Positions 43,173 through 51,064 of a stretch of 64,000 nt of DNA are shown piece after piece. Source of the stretch: JACPPO01 sp965262505 (GTDB lineage Bacteria > Acidobacteriota > Vicinamibacteria > Vicinamibacterales > UBA2999); assembly GCA_965262505.1 (NCBI GenBank), contig CBDHFM010000010.1, positions 1-64,000 of the forward strand, written 5' to 3'. Under the pieces are notes generated by a model. That model ran no database searches. It was not told the DNA's origin and was given only the letters and a program-made list of their open reading frames with translations. Every line of letters starts with the position of its first letter. The stretch's first letter is position 1. The position numbers and the translations under genes are program-made.

Positions 43173-43371
43173 GTGGGGCCAGCGACCCCGTCGACAGACG
43201 GCGGGCGATCGCGCCGTCGTGCCGCCACGGGCGACGAAGCGCTTGAACGTGGATGTGTCCCTTGACTTGCACGCGCGGCTCAAGGTGTCCTGTGCCCGGC
43301 AGGGAATCGCCATGTCCGCGGCTGTGACCCAACTCCTCGAACAGCATTTCCCTGCATCATCTGATGATTAG
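43156..43371 (+). CDS. ParG/RHH-type centromere-binding partition protein
   Basis: 71 aa, ATG 43156 with AGGAGGAGG upstream, overlapping parA by 17 bases. A basic disordered N-terminus (KWGQRPRRQTAGDRA) is followed by KRLNVDVSLDLHARLKVSCA, RQGIAMSAAVTQLLEQHFP, a clear ribbon-helix-helix. This is the type Ib layout in which the flexible arm stimulates ParA ATPase and the RHH binds direct repeats (see 43381-43404). Confidence 0.85.
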   Translation: MPNTAKWGQRPRRQTAGDRAVVPPRATKRLNVDVSLDLHARLKVSCARQGIAMSAAVTQLLEQHFPASSDD

Positions 43372-43380
43372 CACATATAA

Positions 43381-43404
43381 GTAGATGAGTAGATGAGTAG
43401 ATGA
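43381..43404 (+). repeat. Three tandem 8-bp repeats GTAGATGA (candidate parC centromere)
   Basis: Perfect triplicate of GTAGATGA with no spacer, starting 10 bases after the RHH partition gene, in an AT-rich patch. RHH partition proteins bind tandem short repeats. ATGAGTA-like words also occur at 41681-41700 and 42480-42487. Partition function is inference. Confidence 0.6.
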
Positions 43405-43540
43405 GTTTAAGCCCGCATGTTCAACAGTGTCCACGTCGAGCACGGGCTCGCCCTCCCAGAGGGTTTCACGTATCATGCAGCGATTTTGCCCTGGTATGGT
43501 GAGCTGAGAAAATTGGAGTGTCCGTACTAATTCTGGAACG

Positions 43541-44533
43541 ATGAGCGGCCCCTCTCGACCAGTCAGTGGGTTCGTGCCCATCGGCGACATGGCCGACGGG
43601 CTATCGCTGCCCGGTGGTCGCGCCCTGACTCCCCACGCCGCCACACCTCGAGCTCGGCACCACTTCACCACGCTCCACCAAGTTAATCAGCTCATCGAGG
43701 CGAGCGAAGCGGACGCCGACATGGGTTTCATGGCGCGGCTGCTCGCCCTCTGCTCGCTGCCGCGCACGAACCCAAAAACCCGGCTTCAGTACGTCCGGCG
43801 CAATGGGCCGTACACGCTCTACGTGACGGTCAGCGCCGGGGAAAAGCTGCCCTTCGGTAACCTCCCGCGTCTGCTCCTGGCGTGGGTCTGCTCCGAAGCG
43901 GTGCGGACGCAGCGGCGCGAGCTGGTACTCGGCCGTTCGTTGTACGAGTTCATGCGCAAGCTCGGCCTGGAGGATCGAAGTGGCGGGGCGAACGCAGAGC
44001 GGACACGGCTCAAGAATCAAATGCGCCGGTTGTTCGGGTGCACGGTCACGCTGGTCTATGAGGACGAAGAGCGCGAGTCGCGGGTGAGTTCACTCGTCGC
44101 GGATCGCGCGGACTATTGGTGGAACGCGAAGCGGCCCGCCGCGCCCGTGTTGTGGGATAGCACGATCGAGCTTGGCGAGAAGTTCTTTCAGGAGATCATC
44201 GCGCACCCTGTACCGCTCGACCTGCACACCCTCAAGGCGCTCAAGCGGTCGCCGCTCGGCCTCGATCTGTACTTCTGGCTCGTGTATCGCGTCTTCTCGC
44301 TCAAGGCTCCATTAACCCTCTCGTGGAAGCAGCTCTATCGGCAGTTCGGCGCGGAGCCGGACCGGGCGAGCAAAGTCGCTCAACAGGCTTTCCGTCGGGA
44401 TTGTCTGCGCGAGTTGAAGAAAATCAAGCGCGCGTGGCCGGATCTGAATTACCACACGGTGACGGGTGGGCTCGTCGTGTCACCGTCGCCGCCGCGCATC
44501 CCGCCGGCACCACTCCAGCTCATCAGCGAGTAG
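43541..44533 (+). CDS. repA: Plasmid replication initiator RepA
   Basis: 330 aa. RHHFTTLHQVNQLIEASEAD and MGFMARLLALCSLPRTNPKT, then RNGPYTLYVTVSAGEKLPFG lead into the RepA_C-type domain: LPRLLLAWVCSEAVRTQRRE, LGRSLYEFMRKLGLEDRSGG, PLDLHTLKALKRSPLGLDLY, FWLVYRVFSLKAPLTLSWKQ. This is the initiator class of many alpha-, beta- and gamma-proteobacterial and acidobacterial plasmids, which binds iterons. Three iterons lie about 160 bp downstream. ATG 43541. Confidence 0.88.
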   Translation: MSGPSRPVSGFVPIGDMADGLSLPGGRALTPHAATPRARHHFTTLHQVNQLIEASEADADMGFMARLLALCSLPRTNPKTRLQYVRRNGPYTLYVTVSAGEKLPFGNLPRLLLAWVCSEAVRTQRRELVLGRSLYEFMRKLGLEDRSGGANAERTRLKNQMRRLFGCTVTLVYEDEERESRVSSLVADRADYWWNAKRPAAPVLWDSTIELGEKFFQEIIAHPVPLDLHTLKALKRSPLGLDLYFWLVYRVFSLKAPLTLSWKQLYRQFGAEPDRASKVAQQAFRRDCLRELKKIKRAWPDLNYHTVTGGLVVSPSPPRIPPAPLQLISE

Positions 44534-44569
44534 GCCAACCCGCCGCGCGTATTTACTGCGAGGTTGGCC
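44533..44569 (+). terminator. Inverted repeat immediately after repA
   Basis: Arms GGCCAACC (44533-44540) and GGTTGGCC (44562-44569) with a 21-base loop, beginning at the repA stop. There is no U-tract, so it is either a weak terminator or part of the origin. Confidence 0.35.
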
Positions 44570-44639
44570 CGTGAGAGGCTATCGGCCTCGGGGTGTCCCT
44601 CTGGCCGGCCGGACCAAAAAGCGGCTCCTGGGGTTGCTC

Positions 44640-44800
44640 AGCGCCTCGACCTTGGGTTTTCCACAAAACCCTGTGATTTTAGAAGTTTTCCATCGGTTAA
44701 ACACGTCACCTACTCGGTCCCGATCTATCGGTTAAACACGTCACCTATTCGGCCCGATCTATCGGTTAAACACGTCACCTATGTACATATAGTACAGATC
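44640..44800. other. Iteron-type origin of replication (oriV)
   Basis: Contains a hairpin GGGTTTT-ccac-AAAACCC (44654-44671) whose top strand reads TTTTCCACA, one mismatch from a DnaA box. Three 20-bp iterons and an AT-rich stretch (ATGTACATATAGTACAG) suitable for melting follow. Lies just downstream of repA. Confidence 0.75.
44692..44780 (+). repeat. Three 20-bp iterons
   Basis: Identical units ATCGGTTAAACACGTCACCT at 44692-44711, 44727-44746 and 44761-44780, spaced 35 and 34 bp, i.e. about three helical turns. They are the expected RepA binding sites and copy-number/incompatibility determinants. Confidence 0.85.
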
Positions 44801-45059
44801 AAGTAGTACAACCCGACAAATAAATACAGGCCGTTGGCCTGTTCATCTTCTGGTTCTCAGAAGCTGAAAAAGCAGCCGACCAGACCTAGAATTGAGGGAA
44901 TGTATGGTGAAAACGACACCGTACCAGCCGATTTCCCTCGCGTTTGTTTAGAAAGACCGTTACTGTTCCGGCAACACCCCACCCAAAACAGCCCGGATCG
45001 CCTCCACGAGCCGGGCGTGTCCACGGCGGCGCCGTCCGCCGCGGTGGAGGGCCGGCCGA

Positions 45060-45296
45060 TCAGTGGGCGGGCTTACCCGCCGTAGACGAGCGCATCGATC
45101 TCATCCAGCGACAGCCAGGACACGGCTCGCCGTACACGTCGCACTCAAACTCCACGAGATCGCCGCGTGGCGTGTCGTACAGCGAGAGTTCGCCGCGGGT
45201 CAGCCGTTCGACGGCATCGGGCTCGGTGACGTAGTAATAGGTGTCAATAAGCCGCTGAGCCTGGGCCGGGGTGAGCGTGATGGTCTTGTCGGGCAT
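45060..45296 (-). CDS. Small conserved plasmid protein, probably frameshifted near its end
   Basis: 78 aa as read: MPDKTITLTPAQAQRLIDTY, YYVTEPDAVERLTRGELSLY, DTPRGDLVEFECDVYGEPCP. After this the frame turns basic, whereas the neighbouring frame reads WLSLDEIDALVYGG and stop, matching the end WLEIDELDTLVYGG of a relic at 47507. One missing or extra base near 45125 would restore a protein of about 75 aa. GAAGGAGAG precedes the ATG. Function unknown. Confidence 0.6.
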   Translation of the reverse strand: MPDKTITLTPAQAQRLIDTYYYVTEPDAVERLTRGELSLYDTPRGDLVEFECDVYGEPCPGCRWMRSMRSSTAGKPAH

Positions 45297-45326
45297 CGAT
45301 CTCTCCTTCGGGTTCTCGGTGGCGGT

Positions 45327-45349
45327 GTGTCCTCACTGACGAGGGACAC
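45327..45349. promoter_or_regulatory. Palindrome in the leader of the 45060-45296 gene
   Basis: GTGTCC (45327-45332) and GGACAC (45344-45349), about 30 bases upstream of the start. The same layout recurs at 46864-46887, with closely similar sequence down to the ribosome-binding site. Probable shared operator. Confidence 0.55.
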
Positions 45350-45564
45350 CCGCACGCCGGGACACATGGGGGAGTCGGGCAGGCCGCGCCGCCGGAGAGA
45401 CGAGGGGCCGCACGAGCCGGACCTGTGCCAGCACGGGGGGCGCGGAGCGAGCTGGCGTAGTGGTCCGGCGCGGCCACCATCGATAGCAAGCGGACGGCCG
45501 ACGTGCCCGACACGAGAGGGCAGCGCCGGCCGGCGATCACGCGGTCGAGCTGCTCTTGCGATCG

Positions 45565-45756
45565 TCAGGCCACGAACTCGCCGGCGGGGTCTGGGAGGTA
45601 CTCGATTTCTTTGATGCGACGGTCGATGTCGAAGGTATCGGTGCGAACAGCTACCAAGGATTGAGCGTCGGGCCTGACCTCTAGCGACCGGCCATATTTA
45701 TCGCGTCCAGCGGCGGCGGGTGCGTTCGGCCAGCGCTGCCCGGTGAAAGAAATGTA
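45565..45756 (-). CDS. Open frame with protein-like sequence but no standard start
   Basis: 63 codons between stops: YISFTGQRWPNAPAAAGRDK, YGRSLEVRPDAQSLVAVRTD, TFDIDRRIKEIEYLPDPAGE, FVA. Composition is convincing, but no ATG, GTG or TTG lies near the front. An ATG at about 45762 is in another frame (MIHFFHRAALAER), so one frameshift may have broken a gene of about 65 aa. Family unknown. Confidence 0.3.
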   Translation of the reverse strand, partial: YISFTGQRWPNAPAAAGRDKYGRSLEVRPDAQSLVAVRTDTFDIDRRIKEIEYLPDPAGEFVA

Positions 45757-45825
45757 TCATCCTGGCTATCGTGACGATGGTGCCACCGGCGCGTCACGGG
45801 GGTTTCCGCTCATAGGGAGGGCAGT

Positions 45826-45984
45826 GTGAAGAGAGTTTCGATGAGCGCGACTATCTCGGTGCAATCCAACCAGGAGATCTTGCTCTCGATCGTCGTCGGC
45901 GACGCGCAGATTGGCAGCTCATATGTCCAGCTCGACCCAGACCCGCCCCGGTCTTGTGTATTGGACGACCATCTACTAACCTAG
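45826..45984 (+). CDS. Hypothetical 52-aa protein
   Basis: GTG at 45826, five bases after GGGAGG; in-frame ATG at 45841. Sequence MKRVSMSATISVQSNQEILL, SIVVGDAQIGSSYVQLDPDP looks like a small beta-rich protein. No family recognised. Confidence 0.35.
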   Translation: MKRVSMSATISVQSNQEILLSIVVGDAQIGSSYVQLDPDPPRSCVLDDHLLT

Positions 45985-46059
45985 CGTAACAGGATGCGCG
46001 CCATCCATCTTCCCAACTCGCACGCGCCGCAGGGGTTGTAGCCGACACGGCGCTCCCCG

Positions 46060-46581
46060 ATGCCCGCCACGCCCCGCTGGCTGCTCGCCATCCCCGACGC
46101 CATCCGCCAGCTCGCGGCGCTGGACCGCGAGTTGCTCACGCGCGGCGACGTCGAGCAGCTCTTCGGCGTCTCGAGAGCCCGGGCGGCGACGCTCATGCAG
46201 ACCTTCGGGGCCGAGCTCACCGGCAACCAGCGAACGCTCCCGAGAACACAGCTCCTCCGCCAGCTCCGGAAACACCGCGCCCGGGCCGCCTTCCGCGGAG
46301 AAGCAGACCGCCGGGAGCGGCTCCTGACCGAGCTCCGGACGGCGCGGCTGACCGGGATCCGCGTGGCCGTTCCGGTCGAGGCGCTCGAGGGACGGCTCGC
46401 CAGCCTGCCCGAGGGCGTCCACGTCGCGCGGGACCGGATCGAAGTGCGGTTCTCCGGGGCGCAGGAGGCCGTCGGGCGGCTCTTCGCGCTCGCCCAGGCG
46501 CTGACGAACGACTACGAGCAGTTCGAGGCGCTCGTCGAGGAGGGAGAGGCGGCCGGCGGCGGGGGAGAGGTGGGGGAATGA
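46060..46581 (+). CDS. Helix-turn-helix protein encoded with the (truncated) integrase
   Basis: 173 aa. PRWLLAIPDAIRQLAALDRE, LLTRGDVEQLFGVSRARAAT, LMQTFGAELTGNQRTLPR is a helix-turn-helix. A basic helical linker (RKHRARAAFRGEADRRERLL) and a C-terminal domain with VEALEGRLASLPEGVHVARD follow. Its stop overlaps the integrase start (ATGA). Pairing with an integrase suggests a recombination or regulatory accessory role. It appears complete. Confidence 0.7.
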   Translation: MPATPRWLLAIPDAIRQLAALDRELLTRGDVEQLFGVSRARAATLMQTFGAELTGNQRTLPRTQLLRQLRKHRARAAFRGEADRRERLLTELRTARLTGIRVAVPVEALEGRLASLPEGVHVARDRIEVRFSGAQEAVGRLFALAQALTNDYEQFEALVEEGEAAGGGGEVGE

Positions 46582-46880
46582 GCGAAGACCTGGTGCGGGT
46601 CGATCCGTCGGACGCCCTGCGGCCGGCGCGCGCGCAGCGGGCCGAGCTCGTGCTGCCGCGGCTGATCGTCGACGCGGGGCCCGGGGCGGTGGCCAGGTTT
46701 CTGGAGTTCTTCGCGGCGCGGATCGCGAACGCGAGGACGCGCGCGGCGTACGGGCGGGCCGTGGGGCAGTTTCTGGCGTGGTGCGAGGCGCGGGGCCTGG
46801 GGCTCGAGGCGGTGTGTTTCAAGTTCTGCATCTATGTACCTCCTTCGGGTCACGGGTGGCTGTGTGTCCTTCGTCACTAG
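46578..46880 (+). pseudogene. Tyrosine integrase truncated after its N-terminal domain
   Basis: Reads MSEDLVRVDPSDALRPARAQ ... FLEFFAARIANARTRAAYGR, AVGQFLAWCEARGLGLEAV, matching the core-binding domain of the integrase at 25413-26459 (EFFTAQIRNPHTRAAYAAAV...). At about 46817 homology stops. The rest is antisense to the leader of a small plasmid gene (start codon MQNLKH on the minus strand at 46831). The catalytic domain is gone, so it is inactive. Confidence 0.8.
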
Positions 46881-46887
46881 AGGACAC
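46864..46887. promoter_or_regulatory. Palindromic leader of a decapitated small gene
   Basis: GTGTCCT (46864-46870) and AGGACAC (46881-46887). On the minus strand this leads to CGAAGGAGG and an ATG at 46831 whose coding sequence is lost after five codons at the integrase junction. Same design as 45327-45349. Confidence 0.55.
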
Positions 46888-47121
46888 CAGCGGCCCGGCC
46901 ACGCCGGGGAGTCGGACGGGGATGCAACGGCACACTCGCCACGCGGACGCCGTGCGTGGAGAGAATGGCGGGCCTCGCCTCACGGCTGAAAACGTGGAGA
47001 ACAGCCTGAAAAACTGTGGGCGGGGGTGTATACGTAGAGCGGCACCGGCCGATTTTACGAAGGATTGCGCCTAAAAATGGTGGACAACGCCTCCACCGTC
47101 AGGCCGAAAGGGGCGAAGGTG

Positions 47122-47322
47122 ATGCCAGCAGACCAGACGACGCCACGAGTGGAGCGGTGCGAGACGTGCCGCTGGTGGGTGGCTATCGCGGATCGAGCGG
47201 ACGGGGCCTGTCACCGCCACGCGCCGAATCCTCGGGCGCAACGGCGGCAAGCATGGCCGCGCACGCTACCGGAGGATTGGTGCGGCGAGTTCGCGCGGCG
47301 GACCCCAGCCAGCCGCGGATGA
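47122..47322 (+). CDS. Small cysteine/histidine-rich protein (putative zinc binder)
   Basis: 66 aa from ATG 47122 with GAAGGTG upstream; a longer start at 47065 is less likely. VERCETCRWWVAI, GACHRHAPNPR, WPRTLPEDWCGEF gives Cys-x2-Cys ... Cys-His-x-His ... Cys. This pattern is common in short phage and plasmid proteins of unknown function. Confidence 0.55.
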   Translation: MPADQTTPRVERCETCRWWVAIADRADGACHRHAPNPRAQRRQAWPRTLPEDWCGEFARRTPASRG

Positions 47323-47506
47323 GCGCGCGAAGCGCGAAAGGCATCGAGAGAATCACGGGGAACGTGATGAGCATCGAGCCGTCGTGAATCACCACGAAGT
47401 AGTACAGCCAGGCGAGCGCCGCCGGCGGGACGACGGCGAGGACCGCAGCGCCATGAGGAACGCGCGCCAGCGCGGCCGGGCCGGGTGGCGAAACCGGCTG
47501 GTAGGG

Positions 47507-47600
47507 TTACCCGCCGTAGACGAGCGTATCGAGCTCGTCGATTTCGAGCCAGGCCACGAGCGCAGCGAACTGGCGGCAGGTCCGGCGCGGTCCCCCGAAC
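47507..47600 (-). pseudogene. 3' remnant of a paralogue of the 45060-45296 gene
   Basis: Minus-strand text CRQFAALVAWLEIDELDTLV, YGG and stop mirrors the WLSLDEIDALVYGG end seen at 45060. No 5' part is present. Confidence 0.5.
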
Positions 47601-47646
47601 TCAGACCTTTTTGCAGAACTTGACGTACACAACTCTCAGGGCGCTC

Positions 47647-47829
47647 TCAGAAAGCTTTCTGACTGGGCAGTGGGGCTGCACCGGCGGTGGCCGCGTGTTC
47701 GACGACACGGCGGAACTCAACCGTCTGGCGGCAGCGGCCGCACGTCACGTTGTCTGGCTCGGGCGAGTCAAATAGGGTCGCGTCGGCGCCGCACGCTGGC
47801 CCGCCGCCGGGGGTCGTGAGGTGCGTCAT
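47647..47829 (-). CDS. Small zinc-ribbon-like protein
   Basis: 60 aa, ATG 47829 with GGAAAGGAG upstream. MTHLTTPGGGPACGADATLF followed by PDNVTCGRCRQTVEFRRV provides one Cys plus Cys-x2-Cys, as in short zinc-ribbon hypothetical proteins. It ends the minus-strand small-gene run downstream of the T4SS block. Confidence 0.45.
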   Translation of the reverse strand: MTHLTTPGGGPACGADATLFDSPEPDNVTCGRCRQTVEFRRVVEHAATAGAAPLPSQKAF

Positions 47830-47852
47830 GGCGTTGCTCCTTTCCGCACGTG

Positions 47853-48041
47853 TCAGGCGTGTGTAGGTCGACGCGCCAGGCCGCCCAGCTCCCGGGGCTG
47901 CTCGCGCTCGAGGAACTCATCAAGGCCCTCTCCGTCAGCCACGAGTCGCCCAGCGGGCCGCGAGGTCGCCTCCTGCGGGGCGTTCGACCGCGGGGTGGGG
48001 TAAAAACCCCCTCGGCGACCGTGCCGGGTGCTGTACGCCAT
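47853..48041 (-). CDS. Hypothetical 62-aa protein
   Basis: ATG 48041 lies two bases past the stop of the preceding alanine-rich gene. MAYSTRHGRRGGFYPTPRSN, then GLDEFLEREQPRELGG. Basic N-terminus and acidic C-terminus; unrecognised. Confidence 0.4.
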   Translation of the reverse strand: MAYSTRHGRRGGFYPTPRSNAPQEATSRPAGRLVADGEGLDEFLEREQPRELGGLARRPTHA

Positions 48042-48042
48042 T

Positions 48043-48324
48043 TTAGCGCGTCCAGCGGTGCCGGGTCCGGTCGGCCAGTTCCGCCCCGTGCCGGCAGTTC
48101 TCGGCTTGCGTGGCGGCGTGGGTCGCCAGGGCATCCCACGCCTCGGCCGCGGCCCGGTTGGCGGTCACGGCGTCGGCCGCGGCGGCGGCGACTTTCGCGG
48201 CGGCGGCTGTGTGCGCCGCGGCGCCGCGTATTGCGTCCGCCTTCGTCGCGCGTGTGCTCAACGTCTCAAGGGCTTTGGTGGCTTTCGTGCTGAGGCTGGT
48301 CGCGTCGGCAATGTCATGAGGCAT
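48043..48324 (-). CDS. Alanine-rich coiled-coil small protein
   Basis: 93 aa, ATG 48324 with AAAGGAGAG upstream. MPHDIADATSLSTKATKALE, TLSTRATKADAIRGAAAHTA and a long Ala-rich helix, probably a coiled coil. No family recognised. It follows the Sel1 gene by 48 bases. Confidence 0.5.
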   Translation of the reverse strand: MPHDIADATSLSTKATKALETLSTRATKADAIRGAAAHTAAAAKVAAAAADAVTANRAAAEAWDALATHAATQAENCRHGAELADRTRHRWTR

Positions 48325-48372
48325 GGGTGCGGCTCTCCTTTCGTCTCGGGGTCGTCGATCATCCGTACGCGA

Positions 48373-49590
48373 TCAGGATCGCGTCGTGGGTGAGGTCTGG
48401 TCCTCCGGCGCGGGGTCCGCGGCGGCGGCGTCGGCCGCGGCGGGTGGCCCGTCGGGGTCGCCGGTGCGATTGATCATGGTCTGGCGCAGGCGCGCCTCGA
48501 TCGCGCGGGTTTCCTTATCGCGTGCTTTCAGGGCTGCCGTGATGGCTTGGATACGGCGCTGCGCCCGCTCGGCCACGTCGCTCAAGGCGTGGATGGTTTT
48601 GAACAGTCCTTGCCGCCGGGTGACGTGATCCCGTTCCAGGTCTTCAGCGCGGCGGATGATGTTGTCGAGCCGCCGGGTAGCGGCGTCGATGCGATCAAAG
48701 CTCGCGTCGAGCTGGTGCGCGCGCGGGAGTACGCGGTCGAGGATCGCATCCACCTCGGCCGCGCCGCGCTCGAGTCGGATGCGATTGCGCCGTACGCGGT
48801 CAAAGAAATCCCCGCCTGTGGTGGGCGCGGGGGGATCTGGCGGGTCGAACGGACCGGGCGGCGGTGGGGCCGTGATCACGTCAAGGTGGGCTTGCGCCCG
48901 CTCGTGGCCCTGCGCCGCGGCCTGGCGACACCACACGTCGCCGATGGCGTAGTCCCGCGCGACGCCGCGGCCGACGTAGTACATCTCGGCGAGGTTCCAT
49001 TGCGCCTTGGCAAAGCCCTGGGCCGCGGCACGCCGATACCACGTCGCGGCCTCGGTATAGTCCGCGGCCACGCCGCGGCCGTCGTGGTAGATGTTGGCGA
49101 GGGTGTTTTGTGCCGGCGGGCAGTCCTGCTCGGCGGCGCGTCGGCACCAGCGCTCGGCTTGGGTGTCATCGTGCGGCGCGCCGTCGCCGCGGTAGTACAT
49201 CCCGGCCAGGTTCCATTGCGCCATGGCGTGGCCGAGCTCCGCCGCCTGGTGAAACCAGATCGTAGCCTCGCGCGGATCTTTCGGGACGCCCTTGCCGTAG
49301 TAGTAGAGCAGCCCGACGGTGTTGATCGCTTCGGGCTCGCCGTGGGTGGCCGCGCGCCGATACCAGTCGATCGCCTCGCGGTAGTCCTGGGGCACGTCGG
49401 CGCCGTGTTCGTAGATCCAGCCAAGGGTAAATTGCGCGGACAGGTCGCCGTCGTGGCCCGCGGTGCGGATGGTGGCCAGCGGCGCGCGGGTCGGGGGGTA
49501 GCCCCACGGGGCCATCAGCTGCCGGGCCTGGGCGCCGGCCAGCGGCAGCGCGGATTGGGAGCACACAGGGTCGGTTGTCAATTCGATCAT
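48373..49590 (-). CDS. Sel1-repeat protein with C-terminal coiled coil
   Basis: 405 aa from ATG 49590, four-base overlap with the upstream nuclease gene. Five to six Sel1-like repeats occupy about 45-245: AQFTLGWIYEHGADVPQDYR, AINTVGLLYYYGKGVPKDPR, AQWNLAGMYYRGDGAPHDDT, AQNTLANIYHDGRGVAADYT, AQWNLAEMYYVGRGVARDYA. A Pro-rich linker and about 130 residues of charged helix (VDAILDRVLPRAHQLDASFD...) follow. Sel1 solenoids scaffold protein complexes. Position at the end of the T4SS operon suggests a transfer or host-interaction role. Confidence 0.8.
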   Translation of the reverse strand: MIELTTDPVCSQSALPLAGAQARQLMAPWGYPPTRAPLATIRTAGHDGDLSAQFTLGWIYEHGADVPQDYREAIDWYRRAATHGEPEAINTVGLLYYYGKGVPKDPREATIWFHQAAELGHAMAQWNLAGMYYRGDGAPHDDTQAERWCRRAAEQDCPPAQNTLANIYHDGRGVAADYTEAATWYRRAAAQGFAKAQWNLAEMYYVGRGVARDYAIGDVWCRQAAAQGHERAQAHLDVITAPPPPGPFDPPDPPAPTTGGDFFDRVRRNRIRLERGAAEVDAILDRVLPRAHQLDASFDRIDAATRRLDNIIRRAEDLERDHVTRRQGLFKTIHALSDVAERAQRRIQAITAALKARDKETRAIEARLRQTMINRTGDPDGPPAAADAAAADPAPEDQTSPTTRS

Positions 49591-50141
49591 CGGGGTTGAC
49601 TCCAGAGCCCGCGGCGCGCGCGGCGCGCCTGGGCTTCCAGCGCGAGACATTCGCGTTGACGGGAGTACGGGAACGCTCGGATCGCGGTGCCGTACCCGTC
49701 GCGGACGAGGGTGGCAGTGACGTGCTCGCCACTGGCGAGCACGACGTACCGGAGGATGCGACCGTCGGCGTCGATGTCGTCGCCGGTCGGGTCGCGGTCG
49801 AGCCGGACGATCGCGCCTGTCAGCCGGCGCGTGGTAGAGGCGGACGCGGCCGGTCCGCCGGGTTCGACCCCTTGCGTGGGGTGTCGTGTCTCGGGCGTCT
49901 CGACGCCCGTCAGTCGGACGGTGGCGCGGCTGCCATCCGCTAGGCGGACGCTGATGGTATCGCCGTCGATGATGCGTTCGACCTGGGCGGGGCCGGTCGT
50001 GTGCGCCGCCGCGGCTGCGCCGCTCAGCAGCGCGACGAGAACGAGGGGCGCGGGGCTCAAGAAAATTTCTCGAGATGGCGCCCGGCGCGCGAAGCGAACC
50101 GCCTTTATGCCTTCGGCATGTCGATTCGTTCGATATCCCAT
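49587..50141 (-). CDS. Secreted thermonuclease-like (SNase fold) protein
   Basis: 184 aa. A signal-like helix (PLVLVALLSGAAAAAHT) precedes an SNase OB-fold: QVERIIDGDTISVRLADGSR, ATVRLTGVETPETRHPTQG (Arg and Asp/Glu of the active site in RLTGVETPE), ILRYVVLASGEHVTATLVRD, GYGTAI. Staphylococcal nuclease cuts single-stranded and RNA substrates with Ca2+. The start at 50141 lies inside the end of the VirB11 gene (37-base overlap). Such nucleases recur in conjugative loci, perhaps for DNA or peptidoglycan-associated processing. Confidence 0.78.
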   Translation of the reverse strand: MGYRTNRHAEGIKAVRFARRAPSREIFLSPAPLVLVALLSGAAAAAHTTGPAQVERIIDGDTISVRLADGSRATVRLTGVETPETRHPTQGVEPGGPAASASTTRRLTGAIVRLDRDPTGDDIDADGRILRYVVLASGEHVTATLVRDGYGTAIRAFPYSRQRECLALEAQARRARRGLWSQPR

Positions 50142-51064
50142 GTGTTACTCCCTGCGTCGTAGCCATTCACGTACGCCGCTTCTTCGACAAAGCGCCGGCC
50201 ATCGGTGCGCGTCATGTGGATCACCATCGCAATCCCATCGACGACGCCGCGGCAGGTGACTTCCCACGGGAGATCGCCATCGCCCTGCATGGCGCAGCTC
50301 GCCAGGCGCGACAAGGCGCTCTCAGCGTTGTTGGCGTGGACGGTGGTGAGCGAGCCGCCGTGGCCGGTGTTGAGGGCTTGCAAGAGGTCGGCGGCTTCGC
50401 CGCCGCGCACTTCGCCGACGACGATGTGATCAGGTCGGTGCCGCAAGGCGTGCCGCACCAGGTCGCGGATGGTCACGGCTCCGTGCTGCAGCCCGCGCGC
50501 CTCGAACCGGACGCAGTTCAGGGAGTCGATCCGCAGCTCGAGCGTGTCCTCGATGGCGACGATCCGCTCGTCGTCGGGGATGAGGGCAATAAGCGCGTTG
50601 AGCAGCGTGGTCTTGCCGCTGCCCGTGCCGCCGCTCACCAAGATGTTGCGGCGCGTGTGGAGGGTGCGACGGGCCGCGTCTCGGACGGTCACGGGGAGCG
50701 CGCCTTGCTCGACGAGCTGCGCCGCGGTGAACGCGCGTTTCCCAAACCGCCGGACCGTGATGGTCACGTGCGGGCTGGCCGGCGGCACGCAGATCGCCAC
50801 GCGCGAGCCGTCGTCGAGCCGGGCATCGAGGACGGGCGTCGTGGCCGGGTCCAACCCCAGGGGCCGGGCGATGTGAATCGCCGCGCGTTCCAGGGCCGCG
50901 GCGTCGAGCGCGGGCGCGGCAATCGGCCGGAGCCGGCCGTGGCCTTCCAGCCAGACGTTCCCGGGTCCGTTGATCATGATCTCGCTCACGTCGGGGTCGT
51001 CGAGCGCCGCCTCAAGCCCTGGTAAAAACGGTTTCAGCAGGTCCAGCCCGTCGCCGTTGCTCAT
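50105..51064 (-). CDS. trbB: VirB11/TrbB T4SS traffic ATPase
   Basis: 319 aa. VSEIMINGPGNVWLEGHGRL, RDAARRTLHTRRNILVSGGT, GSGKTTLLNALIALIPDDER (Walker A), IVAIEDTLELRI (Asp box), HRPDHIVVGEVRGGEAADLL (Walker B) and TGHGGSLTTVHANNAESALS (His box). This hexameric ATPase switches the channel between pilus assembly and DNA transfer. ATG 51064 overlaps the virD4 stop. Complete and of usual length. Confidence 0.93.
   Translation of the reverse strand: MSNGDGLDLLKPFLPGLEAALDDPDVSEIMINGPGNVWLEGHGRLRPIAAPALDAAALERAAIHIARPLGLDPATTPVLDARLDDGSRVAICVPPASPHVTITVRRFGKRAFTAAQLVEQGALPVTVRDAARRTLHTRRNILVSGGTGSGKTTLLNALIALIPDDERIVAIEDTLELRIDSLNCVRFEARGLQHGAVTIRDLVRHALRHRPDHIVVGEVRGGEAADLLQALNTGHGGSLTTVHANNAESALSRLASCAMQGDGDLPWEVTCRGVVDGIAMVIHMTRTDGRRFVEEAAYVNGYDAGSNTWDIERIDMPKA

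Noticed and set aside
47183..47500. Minus-strand text AVVPPAALAWLYYFVVIHDG, SMLITFPVILSMPFALRALI resembling two membrane helices
   Set aside because: No usable start codon upstream and antisense to a better-supported small gene; may be a decayed membrane-protein fragment.
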